Shown here one piece after another: positions 51,962 to 60,707 of a DNA stretch of 64,000 nucleotides; the stretch's first letter is position 1; every line of letters starts with the position of its first letter. Where the stretch lies: NCBI RefSeq assembly GCF_900100765.1, contig NZ_FNFO01000004.1, positions 124,001-188,000 on the forward strand, in the 5' to 3' direction. This DNA comes from Catalinimonas alkaloidigena (GTDB taxonomy: Bacteria > Bacteroidota > Bacteroidia > Cytophagales > Flexibacteraceae). Made by a program: the position numbers and the translations under genes. The notes beneath the pieces are model-generated. The model saw only the letters and a list, made by a program, of their open reading frames with translations, was not told where the DNA came from and searched no databases.

Positions 51962-52813
51962 ATGATAAAGAGGCATAAAATTGACCGTAATCCTTTAAAT
52001 GAATTTAATTCAGCTTTACCGAAATTCAACAAGTTTACAAGTCTTGTCACCTCTAAACTCAAAGAAGGAAAGAGTGGTGGACTATGGTGGTTTAAAGACA
52101 TTGCTCTCAGACTTTCGATCTACTCTATTCTTTCTGACCAAAATGACTATATTAAAAGTTCGCTATCCACTTTCGTTGAGTCTGGAACTAGCTACCTAAA
52201 ACAACTATACTCCAAGGAAGATCGAATAAAAATCTTTATATCAGATATTGAATATAGTGTTGAATCAATCAATAATGATCGCCCTATATCTCCTAACGAT
52301 CTATTTGAATTGATAAGTATTTCGTTAATCATTGAGAATGAAGACACTTTCAATGAACTCCTTGAACTAATACCTACAGTAAGAAATGAGTCGAAAGACC
52401 CATTCTGGAATCGATCCTTGGATTTACTTCTTATGTGTTTTCAAAAGAAAGATTTCGAACAAACAATCCTTGATGATATAAATAGTATTCTAAATAGCAA
52501 TTTAGTTGCATTTCATTCACTCGAGGGAACGAAATTAATCCAATCAAAAGAAGCTTCTGAAATAAAGAGAATTAAATTCCTGCCAATTATTGAACTATGG
52601 TATTTTGCTTTATCCAAAGATGAAGTATCATTCAACGAAACCTTGGAACAATACTTAATCAACAAATCCGAATGGATTATCAAAAATAGCGAGAAGGATA
52701 ATTCCTCTTATTGGGTCGATTTCTTAGCTCTTGGAGTATGTTCTTATGCAAATAAGAAAGGAATTACTATTTCTGTTATTTCAGAATATATTCCTAAACA
52801 CTTGTATGAATAA
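51962..52813 (+). CDS. AT-rich hypothetical cassette protein 1
   Basis: 283 residues, no signal peptide, mostly helical and rich in Lys, Asn, Ile and Ser (codon use visibly unlike the GC-rich neighbours). Features include KFNKFTSLVTSKLKEGKSGGLWWFKDIALRLSIYSIL, SPNDLFELISISLIIENEDTFNELLELIP and NSSYWVDFLALGVCSYANKKGITIS. The last segment recalls small immunity-type helical proteins, but no family is recognised. The ATG is 29 nt inside the inferred cassette edge, as in many integron cassettes. Confidence 0.72.
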   Translation: MIKRHKIDRNPLNEFNSALPKFNKFTSLVTSKLKEGKSGGLWWFKDIALRLSIYSILSDQNDYIKSSLSTFVESGTSYLKQLYSKEDRIKIFISDIEYSVESINNDRPISPNDLFELISISLIIENEDTFNELLELIPTVRNESKDPFWNRSLDLLLMCFQKKDFEQTILDDINSILNSNLVAFHSLEGTKLIQSKEASEIKRIKFLPIIELWYFALSKDEVSFNETLEQYLINKSEWIIKNSEKDNSSYWVDFLALGVCSYANKKGITISVISEYIPKHLYE

Positions 52814-52827
52814 CGAGTGAAAAACAT

Positions 52828-52871
52828 CGCTAACGACACCTATGACACCATTTCGTGTCAGCGGGTTACGA
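52828..52871 (+). repeat. attC-like site after cassette 1
   Basis: CGCTAAC (52828-52834), then GACAC (52835-52839) pairing with GTGTC (52855-52859), then GTTACGA (52865-52871). TAAC and GTTA form the outer ends, a compact attC-like layout. Confidence 0.5.
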
Positions 52872-52989
52872 TAGGTTTGTGGTTACTTACCTATCCCACG
52901 AGTTCGAAGAATTCGCTACTTTGAAAACCGAAACAGAATAAAAGCTTAAACACTCCACGGTGCATAGCCAGAGCGTATGGGGCATTAAA

Positions 52990-53811
52990 ATGAGACCGAC
53001 AATTTTAATATCATCAATAATACTTCTTCTGATTTCATGTAACTCCGAAAGAAATCGCATGGATAGTTTTTACGACTTCGACTATGATTACGAGTTAAGA
53101 AGCTATTATTCTGATGATTTGGAAAATTATAAAAGTGCTAAGTTTTTCAAGAATGGCAAATTGATAAGAAGAATAGCTCATGAAGGTGGCTGCGAGGCAT
53201 TCCGCCATGATTCAAGAGGAAGGTTAATTGAAACTACTTGGGGGCGCAATTGTGAGTATGGCAGAAGAACATTTTTTATATACGATTCACTTAACAATCA
53301 TATTGGCTGTTTCAGCACGATGGACTCTATTTTCGATTTAGATACTGTTAAATTCGAACAAACCCTGTTTTATGATTCCAACAGTAGATTAGTTAAAGAA
53401 AGAACTGATAAAAGAAAAGACATGCAAGGTGTAGAATTTGAGATTTGGAATTTCTACACATACGCAGACAGTTTGATAAAAACAGAAACAATACTTAGAA
53501 ATAAAGATACTCTTTGGGTTGGTGAATATTTCTATGATTCAAATAATAACTTAATAAAGATTCACAGAGTTAGAGATGGTCTTTATGAAACTGAACTTTT
53601 TAGATACAACAAAACTGGATTGTTAATTGAAAAGGAAATTATAAGCACTAAAAACCCTGTGACTCCAAAAACCAGCTTCAGTGCAGGAAATAATACAAGG
53701 ACTTATAAATATGATTCCGATGGATTATTGACCGAAGAAACAATGCTCAATCATGAAGGGAGAGTTCAGATTAAAACGATTCATAAAAAAATAGAAAAAA
53801 CGACCTCATAA
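52990..53811 (+). CDS. AT-rich hypothetical lipoprotein (cassette 2)
   Basis: 273 residues from ATG 52990 (MRPTILISSIILLLISC), with lipobox LISC. The mature protein has recurring YD/RHS-like strand units: CEAFRHDSRGRLIETTWGRN, LFYDSNSRLVKERTDK, EYFYDSNNNLIKIHRVRDG, FRYNKTGLLIEKEI and YKYDSDGLLTEETM. Each fits YDSxGxLxxE spaced about 30-40 residues apart, so a small beta-repeat protein is likely. Surface or periplasmic. Its stop codon lies inside the attC-like R'' box, typical of tight gene cassettes. Confidence 0.75.
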   Translation: MRPTILISSIILLLISCNSERNRMDSFYDFDYDYELRSYYSDDLENYKSAKFFKNGKLIRRIAHEGGCEAFRHDSRGRLIETTWGRNCEYGRRTFFIYDSLNNHIGCFSTMDSIFDLDTVKFEQTLFYDSNSRLVKERTDKRKDMQGVEFEIWNFYTYADSLIKTETILRNKDTLWVGEYFYDSNNNLIKIHRVRDGLYETELFRYNKTGLLIEKEIISTKNPVTPKTSFSAGNNTRTYKYDSDGLLTEETMLNHEGRVQIKTIHKKIEKTTS

Positions 53812-53863
53812 CAAGGTGTATGGTGCAGACCCTGCGGGATACGCACCACACAAACCGTTAGCC
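53806..53863 (+). repeat. attC-like site after cassette 2
   Basis: TCATAAC (53806-53812, overlapping the stop codon) and GTTAGCC (53857-53863) form the outer boxes. Inside, TGGTGC (53821-53826) pairs with GCACCA (53843-53848), and CCC/GGG at the tip. Together a 58-nt imperfect hairpin with unpaired bases, the usual attC form. Confidence 0.6.
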
Positions 53864-53873
53864 ACAACAGTAT

Positions 53874-54581
53874 ATGCTAAGAAAGTATTTCAAAAGGAAA
53901 CAAAAGACTAGTGAAATTAACGATGAGCGTGGGTATATAAACATCAATACTCATGTATCAGAAATGTTGGTGGCGCATGGTGTTTCCACAAAAAATGACA
54001 ATAATAAAATAGTAATCAACTTAAGAGAGACGGTTGAATTTGAAACGCGCGTTTATGTTAGCGAGTATCTAAATGGCATTCAGACAAGATTTGATTTAAA
54101 GGTAAAGTTGGAAGATGGTAATGAGTATTATGAAAGCTTTGGAGATATTGGAAAAAGCATTGAAGAGTCAATAAACAATAATCTCCAAAATTTCAGTCGA
54201 TCTTCTTTACATGTAATCATTGATGCATTAAATGATACGCAGGAGTATGTGGAATGTGAAACATGGGAAATTGGGAGGAATAGCTTTAAAGCGTATATAG
54301 GTAAGTTGCTTATTAAATCTGTTAATGATCGAGTAATTGAATTTCCAAAAAATTTGCTAGATGAGATTCAAAGAATTATCACCGAGAAAGATCTAGAAGA
54401 AAGATACTATTTCATTAGATTCTTTTATGCTCATAACCAGGGAGAATCGTTGGTGACAGAGTTTATGATCAACAACATAAAGCAGGAAATGGAACAAATC
54501 CAGCTTTCAGAAAAGTTGAACTGGTTCAAATCAAATAGCTTTTATAGCATGAGGCAGTTTTTAATCCTAAAGAAATTGTAA
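53874..54581 (+). CDS. AT-rich hypothetical protein (cassette 3), DUF6348-like
   Basis: 235 residues; the ATG is 10 nt after the GTTAGCC edge. Lys/Arg-rich start (MLRKYFKRKQKTSEIND), then an alpha/beta protein with LKVKLEDGNEYYESFGDIGKSIEESINNNLQNFSRSSLHVIIDAL, WEIGRNSFKAYIGKL, ERYYFIRFFYAHNQGESLVTEF and a final FYSMRQFLILKKL. The order of elements resembles the DUF6348 family as I remember it, which is found near polymorphic toxin immunity genes; this is tentative. Codon use is AT-rich. Confidence 0.7.
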   Translation: MLRKYFKRKQKTSEINDERGYININTHVSEMLVAHGVSTKNDNNKIVINLRETVEFETRVYVSEYLNGIQTRFDLKVKLEDGNEYYESFGDIGKSIEESINNNLQNFSRSSLHVIIDALNDTQEYVECETWEIGRNSFKAYIGKLLIKSVNDRVIEFPKNLLDEIQRIITEKDLEERYYFIRFFYAHNQGESLVTEFMINNIKQEMEQIQLSEKLNWFKSNSFYSMRQFLILKKL

Positions 54582-54594
54582 CTAAAGAGGAATC

Positions 54595-54752
54595 GGCTAA
54601 CAAATGTTATGATGAATGGGGTTTGGGTAGGTTATCATAGTGTCGTAGGCGTTGGAAAGTACGCCATAATAATTTTAAATCAAGGCGTGGCTATGTGCGA
54701 GACGAAAGGCTAGTGCTTTTTAATGGCTACTCATCATAGATGGACGTTGTGT
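54595..54752 (+). repeat. attC-like site after cassette 3
   Basis: GGCTAAC (54595-54601) to GTTGTGT (54746-54752). Internal arms TATGATGA (54608-54615) and TCATCATA (54731-54738) are perfect complements, with an inner GGCGT (54648-54652)/ACGCC (54661-54665). GGCTAAC is the exact complement of GTTAGCC at the start of the same cassette. Long (158 nt), like the longest known attC sites. Confidence 0.55.
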
Positions 54753-54755
54753 GCA

Positions 54756-55196
54756 ATGTCGAGAAACCGAATGCAAATACAAATAATCGTCATATTGAGT
54801 CTTTTAATTTTGAGTTGTAGCGGAACAAAAAACTTGGCTGAACTCTCACAATTAACAATTGAGAACCGACCTGTAAATAAATTAATCTTGGACAGAAAAC
54901 CGGATTATGGAATTGATGGACGTGACGGCTGCGTGGTAATGTGGGAAATCTCAATGGACATTATCGATTTGAGTAAAAAATCAATAAGTGGAAAAATATT
55001 TAATTCGAAAACAAAAGAACCTCTGATAAATGCAAAACTTACTTTGTCTGTTGAACAAAACGGTTCGACTAAAAAAATAGCGTTAATTTCAAACGAAAAC
55101 GGAATTTACCAAGCTGAACTGAATGGAAAATTAAAAAAGATTGAGGTGGAATACATCGCTTATCGCAATTTAAAAATCGACGTTGAAAAACTGTAA
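54756..55196 (+). CDS. AT-rich lipoprotein with carboxypeptidase-regulatory-like domain (cassette 4)
   Basis: 146 residues from ATG 54756, just inside the GTTGTGT edge; ATG 54771 also works. Lipobox LLILSC about 20 residues in. A C-terminal carboxypeptidase-regulatory-like beta-sandwich (about 75-146) has KSISGKIFNSKTKEPLINAKLTLSVEQNG and KIALISNENGIYQAELNGKLKKIEVEYIAYRN, the pattern seen at the N-termini of TonB receptors but here alone. Periplasmic or outer-membrane lipoprotein of unknown role. Confidence 0.75.
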   Translation: MSRNRMQIQIIVILSLLILSCSGTKNLAELSQLTIENRPVNKLILDRKPDYGIDGRDGCVVMWEISMDIIDLSKKSISGKIFNSKTKEPLINAKLTLSVEQNGSTKKIALISNENGIYQAELNGKLKKIEVEYIAYRNLKIDVEKL

Positions 55197-55204
55197 AACA
55201 CTGC

Positions 55205-55337
55205 ACACAACATCACCTAGCCCCAACCGGGCGGAAATGATAGCATGATCGTTTGGGTGCTCCAAGCACGAAAATTGATAAGTTGAAATAAAATCGTCCA
55301 TAAGGCCCGGTATGATGGCTAGCCTGGTCGGTTGTGA
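55205..55337 (+). repeat. attC-like site after cassette 4 (right end of array)
   Basis: ACACAAC (55205-55211) to GTTGTGA (55331-55337). Internal pairs: TAGCC (55218-55222) with GGCTA (55317-55321), and ACCGGGC (55226-55232) with GCCCGGT (55305-55311). ACACAAC is the exact complement of GTTGTGT at the left edge of the same cassette. GC-rich chromosomal sequence resumes right after it. Confidence 0.6.
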
Positions 55338-55366
55338 ATGCACCCTAGCTCTGATTTACCGTTTCC

Positions 55367-56164
55367 TTACCCAATCTCTTTCAACGCCCCTAGCGGCAAA
55401 GTCAGCTTTTGCGGAAAGAGCAACACGCGGTAGTAGTAGCCCAAGCCAAGCAGACAGGCCCACTGAATGGCGGTGAGTCCTAATCCGATGGGCAAGCCGG
55501 GCATGGCGATGCCCGGTCTAAGAAATTCGATGGCGAAACGGTAGATCAGGTAGGCGACCATGAACAGTTGAAAGCGGGCCCCCGACCGCAACCGCACCCG
55601 TTGTTCGATCCAGCGGAGCCAGCCCCATAGTCCGATCAGAAAAATGATTTCGTAGAGCGCCGTCGGATGGCGCGGAATCATATCGCCCAGGTCCATCGCC
55701 CACGGCAGGTCGGTCGGCAGGCCGTAGGTCGGTTCACTTACCCCCGCCGTCAGGCACCCGATCCGCCCAATGATCATCGCCAGGAGGAGTGGGTACGTGA
55801 ACAGATCGCCCGACGAGTGCCGTTCGCCAATCGCCTTTTTGATCGCCTCCACGCCGAACAGGCCGCCCAACAGTCCCCCGACGATGGTTTTCGCGGAATA
55901 GTAGTAGAGCCAGCCGCCCGCGCCGGAGAAGAACAGTTGCGGATTTTCTAGCGCACCGAGCAACCGGGAGCCAAGCAAGGCTCCACCCGCTGCCCCGATC
56001 AGAATCCAGACGCGGTTGTCGTCCGAGATCCGGTCGGGCTGTCGGCCGCGCAGGAATCGGAAGTAGCGGTAGCCCAGAAAAAAGGCGAGCGTTTCGCACA
56101 GCAAATGCAAACTGAGCGCTACGGAACCGACCTGAATCGTAAAAGGGAACGCCAAGGGGATCAA
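55367..56164 (-). CDS. Prolipoprotein diacylglyceryl transferase (Lgt)-family protein
   Basis: 265 residues, about seven TM helices. Lgt-like order: ALSLHLLCETLAFFLGYRYFRFLR, GAAGGALLGSRLLGALENPQLFF, YYYSAKTIVGGLLGGLFGVEAIKKA, IIGRIGCLTAGVSEPTYG and RHPTALYE. The signature GRIGC replaces the usual GRxGNFxN of housekeeping Lgt, so this is a divergent paralogue that may move a diacylglyceryl or related lipid group onto another acceptor. On the same strand as the radical SAM gene at 48636-50036; only the island lies between them. Confidence 0.85.
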   Translation of the reverse strand: MIPLAFPFTIQVGSVALSLHLLCETLAFFLGYRYFRFLRGRQPDRISDDNRVWILIGAAGGALLGSRLLGALENPQLFFSGAGGWLYYYSAKTIVGGLLGGLFGVEAIKKAIGERHSSGDLFTYPLLLAMIIGRIGCLTAGVSEPTYGLPTDLPWAMDLGDMIPRHPTALYEIIFLIGLWGWLRWIEQRVRLRSGARFQLFMVAYLIYRFAIEFLRPGIAMPGLPIGLGLTAIQWACLLGLGYYYRVLLFPQKLTLPLGALKEIG

Positions 56165-56258
56165 GGATTTACACCCGGAAGATGCGGAAATTCACCTAGA
56201 AACGGAATCACGACTTCAGAAAAGAATTGACAACTTGACTAGCCAGAAAATAGATTTA

Positions 56259-57104
56259 TTACTGGCTTGTACCAAAGGCCTTTTTCCAGTCCTGGACCTT
56301 GATCGGAAAGATAAATTTGCTTTTGACAGGCTTCCCTTTCCGTTGGCAAGGCTCCCATTTGGGCGATTGTTTCAACGCTTTGATCACCGCTTTTCCAAGG
56401 CCGTCAACTGAGGAATAGAGCGTTCGAAAATCGGTGGGGTAGCCTCTCTCATCGATCACAAACTCAACATACGCGTACCCTTCTCCCCTGCTTTCATGAA
56501 AATATATGTTTTGCCTTAGCCATTCTTGGTATCGTATCCTACCTCGTGCAGGGTAGGCCAGCTTATCAGTAAGATAATACATGGTGTCACGGCGGTGAGT
56601 TGAGCTGCTTTCGACCAGCACCGAATCCTGGTATACTTCAAAAAATTGAGTTTTCGACTTTTGATCAGCGTACGTCAGGATTCCATTTCCTTTCGATAAA
56701 ATAGCATGCCCCTCTTGATCCCACACTTGAAAAAAGCATTGCTTTTGCTGGTCACTGTACGAATGGCTTTTCAATGCACCATCTTCGTAGTAGGACTTAA
56801 ATTCTACCCGCCAGTTCTCCAGATGCGGTTCAATTTCAAGAGCATAGTGATGCTTGTCATGGTAGCCGATGATAGCATCCAACGTGTCCAGGTTACGTGT
56901 GCCCGTCACGTAAGCCACCATCCTCAGCCGATCCGACGCATAACTTTCTACCCGGACGGGCTCCTCATCCAGAAAGTAAGTTCGACGGTAGCGGGTCTCG
57001 ACCGGCGATGAATCCAAAAATTCGTAGATAAAATAGCGCGTGGTCTGGGCCATTCCCGCACAAGCGAATCCTAGCATCGGAATCAGAAACAGCACCCGGT
57101 TCAT
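56259..57104 (-). CDS. Periplasmic protein with TonB C-terminal-like domain
   Basis: 281 residues from ATG 57104 (MNRVLFLIPMLGFACAGMAQ, signal peptide). The middle portion resembles MORN/YD-like toxin-antitoxin-repeat strands (RYFIYEFLDSSPVETRYRRTYFLDEEPV, FKSYYEDGALKSHSYSDQ). The C-terminal 90 residues are TonB-C-like (ESRGEGYAYVEFVIDERGYPTDFRTLYSSVDGLGKAVIKALKQSPKWEPCQRKGKPVKSKFIFPIKV). Without an N-terminal TM anchor it is unlikely to be an energy transducer; such proteins are common in Bacteroidota with unknown roles. Confidence 0.8.
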   Translation of the reverse strand: MNRVLFLIPMLGFACAGMAQTTRYFIYEFLDSSPVETRYRRTYFLDEEPVRVESYASDRLRMVAYVTGTRNLDTLDAIIGYHDKHHYALEIEPHLENWRVEFKSYYEDGALKSHSYSDQQKQCFFQVWDQEGHAILSKGNGILTYADQKSKTQFFEVYQDSVLVESSSTHRRDTMYYLTDKLAYPARGRIRYQEWLRQNIYFHESRGEGYAYVEFVIDERGYPTDFRTLYSSVDGLGKAVIKALKQSPKWEPCQRKGKPVKSKFIFPIKVQDWKKAFGTSQ

Positions 57105-57259
57105 CGTAGATCTCCATAGCATATCCGTACAAGCTAAGCTTATCAGGCATCACAATCAAGGGTGACAGCTTTTGTCCAAGTGTTTTCGTCCACGCTTTTT
57201 AACGCAAACAGGAAACGCCCTTTCATCAGATTCTGCTAAGTTCAATAGCTGCTTCGTGA

Positions 57260-57267
57260 TATATTTG
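57260..57267 (+). promoter_or_regulatory. Candidate -7 box of the ECF sigma operon
   Basis: TATATTTG, a perfect TAnnTTTG followed by C, 38 nt before the TTG start at 57306. No clear -33 element. Confidence 0.45.
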
Positions 57268-57305
57268 CCTCGCCTTCACGGCATACGCACCTCAATTCCG
57301 CTGCC

Positions 57306-57872
57306 TTGCCTCCTACCGGTACTACTTCCTTCGACCTGCGCGACGAAAAAACGTTCGAGGCGCTCTTTCGGGAGCACTACGGACCACTCGTGCAGTTTGC
57401 GACGAAGTACGTGGGGAAAGACGAAACGGCTGAGGAACTGGTGCAGGAGCTGTTCAGCACGCTCTGGATCAAGGCCGAGGCGCTGGAAATCCGCACGTCG
57501 CTCAAGTCGTACCTGTTTGGGGCGGTGCGCAATGCGTGCCTCAATCACCTGAAACACGAGAAGGTAAAGCAGGCATACACGCTGCACGTACAGCATGGCC
57601 CGACCCATGCGCCGGAGCTTGATTTTCTGGAACTGGAAGAGTTGAAAGAGAAGATCGAGCAGGCGATGGACCAGTTGCCGGAGAAGTGCCGCGCCATTTT
57701 TGAGATGAGTCGCTACGAGGGCAAGAAGTACCAGGAAATTGCCGACGCATTGCAACTGTCGGTCAAAACCGTGGAAAATCAGATGGGCAAGGCCCTTCGC
57801 ATCCTGCGCGAGGCGTTGAAAGACTACCTGCCGCTGCTGGTGTGGCTGCTGGCGGATGGGGGTATTTGGTAA
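57306..57872 (+). CDS. ECF-family RNA polymerase sigma-70 factor
   Basis: 188 residues. No in-frame ATG precedes the conserved start, so TTG at 57306 is used. Region 2 has FEALFREHYGPLVQFATKYVGKDETAEELVQELFSTLWIKAE, and region 4 has LPEKCRAIFEMSRYEGKKYQEIADALQLSVKTVENQMGKALRILREAL. This is the Bacteroidota family-1 ECF type that pairs with a FecR-like anti-sigma factor. FecR follows 24 nt downstream, so the sigma probably activates this operon in response to an outer-membrane signal. Confidence 0.93.
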   Translation: MPPTGTTSFDLRDEKTFEALFREHYGPLVQFATKYVGKDETAEELVQELFSTLWIKAEALEIRTSLKSYLFGAVRNACLNHLKHEKVKQAYTLHVQHGPTHAPELDFLELEELKEKIEQAMDQLPEKCRAIFEMSRYEGKKYQEIADALQLSVKTVENQMGKALRILREALKDYLPLLVWLLADGGIW

Positions 57873-57896
57873 GTTAGTTGTCATAGGCGTACAGAC

Positions 57897-58922
57897 ATGG
57901 AAGACGAGCGTCCGGAGATCACCACTGAGCAACTGACCCGCTACTTTGCGGGGGAAGCGTCCGCGCAGGAAGCGGCGGCGGTGAAGTCGTGGGCCGAGGC
58001 GTCGCCGGAAAATCAGGATACGCTGTTCGAGCTACAGTTGGTCTGGCTGGATACCGGACTCGTGCGCTTCGAACCGGCCGCGCCCGCAAAAACCTACGAC
58101 GTGGAAGCCGCCTGGCAGAACGTGAAAGCCCGAAAGCGCGCCGCCGAACCACAAGTAGAAACGACACCGGAAACCCGCACGCGCGCATTCGACTGGGTGT
58201 GGAAAGTAGCGGCCAGCGTGGCGCTGATCGTAGCCCTCGGCTTCCTGGCCCGCACCTACTTCTTCGCCCCCGAATCGATTACCTACACGGCGATGCAACC
58301 CACCGCCCACCTGCAACTGGCCGATGGCTCGTCGGTCACGTTGAGTGAGTCCAGTTCGCTAAGCTATCCAGAGGAATTTAGCGACGATTCGCGCGAGGTG
58401 ACGCTGGAAGGAAAGGCGTTTTTTGAGGTGGAACCCGATCCGGCCCGGCCGTTCACGATCCACGCCGGTCCCACCGACGTGCAAGTGCTGGGCACGTCGT
58501 TTACGGTCGATATGGGGGCGAGTCAGATTTCGGTGGCGGTCGAGACGGGGCAGGTCCGTTTTTCGCACGGGGACCAGTCGCTGGTACTGGAAGCGAACCA
58601 GGGCGGTGTATTCTCGCTTTCCACGAATGCCTTTCAGCAACAAGACCTGTCGTCCGCCACCGGGGCAGATCAGTTCTGGCGCACCCAGACCCTGCGCTTC
58701 ACCGGCCAGCGGCTGCCGGACGTCGTCGCCGCGCTCGAACAGGCGTACGGGCAGACGATTCAGTTGCAAGGCGACGACCTGGCGAACTGTAGCCTGAACG
58801 TCACGTTCCAAAACGACTCCCTGGAAAATGTGCTGGCGGTCATTGCCCTGACGCTGGACCTGGAGGTAACGCAAACGGATGCGGGATTCACCTTAACCGG
58901 GGAGGGATGCTCTGCCGATTAG
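57897..58922 (+). CDS. FecR-like anti-sigma factor
   Basis: 341 residues. A cytoplasmic N-terminal sigma-binding region (about 1-95; EITTEQLTRYFAGEASAQEAAAVKSWAEASPENQDTL) precedes a TM helix (about 100-122; VWKVAASVALIVALGFLARTYFF). A periplasmic FecR domain (about 130-245; TYTAMQPTAHLQLADGSSVTLSESSSLSYP, VTLEGKAFFEVEPDPARPFTIHAGPTDVQVLGTSFTVDM) and a DUF4974-like end (RLPDVVAALEQAYGQTIQLQGDDLANCSLNVTF) follow. It holds the sigma factor until an STN-bearing partner signals. The next gene overlaps its end by 16 nt. Confidence 0.93.
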   Translation: MEDERPEITTEQLTRYFAGEASAQEAAAVKSWAEASPENQDTLFELQLVWLDTGLVRFEPAAPAKTYDVEAAWQNVKARKRAAEPQVETTPETRTRAFDWVWKVAASVALIVALGFLARTYFFAPESITYTAMQPTAHLQLADGSSVTLSESSSLSYPEEFSDDSREVTLEGKAFFEVEPDPARPFTIHAGPTDVQVLGTSFTVDMGASQISVAVETGQVRFSHGDQSLVLEANQGGVFSLSTNAFQQQDLSSATGADQFWRTQTLRFTGQRLPDVVAALEQAYGQTIQLQGDDLANCSLNVTFQNDSLENVLAVIALTLDLEVTQTDAGFTLTGEGCSAD

Positions 58923-60610
58923 TGCTGCTGTGCATCGGCTGGCTGCCCCTGGCGAGTGTTTTCGCGCAGGATGCCTTGCAAACGCCCCTGACCATTTCGT
59001 TTGCGAACGAGCCCGTCGCGCAGGCCCTGACCCGTCTGTCAGCACAGGCACCGGTACAACTGTCGTTCAACCCGGACGTCCTGCCGAAGAAGTCCATCTC
59101 CGGTCAATACGAACACCAATCGCTCGAACACATTCTGCGCGACCTGCTGGGCACGCAGTACCAGTACAAAGTGCGGGGCAGTTACGTGATCATCCTGGCG
59201 GCAGCCCCGGCCCAACCCAAAAAGCGCGTCCAGTTCACCGGCGAAGTGCGGGATGCCGCCACCGGCGAAACGCTGGCCAATACCACCGTATACGAAGTCG
59301 ACCGGCTCTCCGCCACGCTTTCGTCCGAGGACGGAAGTTTTAATTTGAGCGCCAGCACGGCGCGCGACGTCACGGTGCTGGCCATCAGCAAAGCAAATTA
59401 CCAGGATACGTTGATTCAGGTCGACCTCTCCCAACCGACGTTCGTCGAAGTAGCACTCCAGCCCACACCGGAAGCTCCTGCGCAAACCACCTCTCCCACC
59501 GACCGTTGGGGCCTCGTGCGTTTTCTGGTCGGTGAGAAAGTCAGCGCCACTACGGAAAACGTGTCGCTGAGCGGCAAGCGGGGCGTCCAGCTGTCGCTGA
59601 TCCCCGGCCTCAGTACGAACAAACTGTTCAACAGCAAAATCAGCAACACGTTCTCGCTCAATATGGTCGGGGGGTACGCCTACCGCCTCAACGGCGTAGA
59701 ACTGGGAGGCGCGTTCAACCTGGAACGGATGGGCGTGACCGGCGTGCAAATCGGTGGGGCATTCAACCTCTCGGGCGCACAAACCCAGGGTATACAAGTG
59801 GCCGGGGCGGCCAACGTGAGCGTTGGTCCGGTGGAGGGCGTACAGATTGGCGGCGCCTACAACCAGTCGGATGATGTGCACGGCCTGCAAATCGGTGGCG
59901 CGGCGAACCTCGCCAAGGAATTGGACGGCATCCAGGTTGGCGGGGCGGTCAACGTGGCTCACTCGGGACGGGGGCTGCAACTCGCCGGGGCATACAACCT
60001 CGCGCGGGATTCGTTGCGGGGCGCACAGGTGGGCACGATCAACTACACGCCGGTCCTACGCGGGTTCCAGCTGGGCGTGATCAACGTCGCCGATACGGTA
60101 CAGACCGGGGCGATGCTCGGCCTGATCAACTGGACGAAAAACGGGCTTCTGGACCTGGCGCTGGAAGCCAATGATGTGACGGAAATCGCCCTGACATTTC
60201 GGTCGGGCACGCCGTTGCTCTACACGCTCTTATCGGCCGGCATCAGTCCCCGCCATGCTCTGTGGACGTACGGCTACGGGCTGGGTCATCAGTTCCGCTG
60301 GAGCAATCGCTTTTATACGCATCTGGAATTGTCCTCGCACACGTTGTTTGCCACGTCCGGCCCTCCGATCCGGCAGCAACCGTGGGATTCGCGCCTGTTC
60401 ACGTCACTGGCCTATCAGTTTGCTCCGCGCGTCTCGCTCCACGGCGGCCCCGTCTTTCATTTTCTCTACCACAAATCCAGCACGCCCGAAGATTTCCGTC
60501 TTTCGGATCAGGTTGGGACCTCCCCCGTTTTTGATACGAGCAGCGATGGGGTAGTGCGGAAATGGTGGATCGGATATCAGTTCGCGTTGCAGTTCCGCCT
60601 GCGCCGGTAA
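58907..60610 (+). CDS. STN / carboxypeptidase-regulatory-like / surface-repeat outer-membrane protein
   Basis: 567 residues, signal peptide 1-20 (VLLCIGWLPLASVFAQ). The STN domain (about 22-95; ISFANEPVAQALTRLSAQAPVQLSFNPDVLPKKSISGQYEHQSLEHILRDLLGT) matches the signalling domain of FecA/SusC-type receptors. A carboxypeptidase-regulatory-like domain follows (about 107-185). A run of about eight ~20-residue repeats (about 245-405) has consensus GVQIGGAxNLxxxxxxGxQxxG. A C-terminal porin-like strand region ends QFALQFRLRR. It has no TonB receptor plug or full barrel. The STN presumably contacts the FecR encoded just upstream (16-nt overlap). Confidence 0.85.
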   Translation: MLCRLVLLCIGWLPLASVFAQDALQTPLTISFANEPVAQALTRLSAQAPVQLSFNPDVLPKKSISGQYEHQSLEHILRDLLGTQYQYKVRGSYVIILAAAPAQPKKRVQFTGEVRDAATGETLANTTVYEVDRLSATLSSEDGSFNLSASTARDVTVLAISKANYQDTLIQVDLSQPTFVEVALQPTPEAPAQTTSPTDRWGLVRFLVGEKVSATTENVSLSGKRGVQLSLIPGLSTNKLFNSKISNTFSLNMVGGYAYRLNGVELGGAFNLERMGVTGVQIGGAFNLSGAQTQGIQVAGAANVSVGPVEGVQIGGAYNQSDDVHGLQIGGAANLAKELDGIQVGGAVNVAHSGRGLQLAGAYNLARDSLRGAQVGTINYTPVLRGFQLGVINVADTVQTGAMLGLINWTKNGLLDLALEANDVTEIALTFRSGTPLLYTLLSAGISPRHALWTYGYGLGHQFRWSNRFYTHLELSSHTLFATSGPPIRQQPWDSRLFTSLAYQFAPRVSLHGGPVFHFLYHKSSTPEDFRLSDQVGTSPVFDTSSDGVVRKWWIGYQFALQFRLRR

Positions 60611-60707
60611 GAAAGGGCACTGCTTCTTCTATTTTCTGGCTTTAACTTGTAGTCAGAACGCGTATTCTGAAGAGACACAAGGAAGCCTATCATTTCATTC
60701 GTTTATT

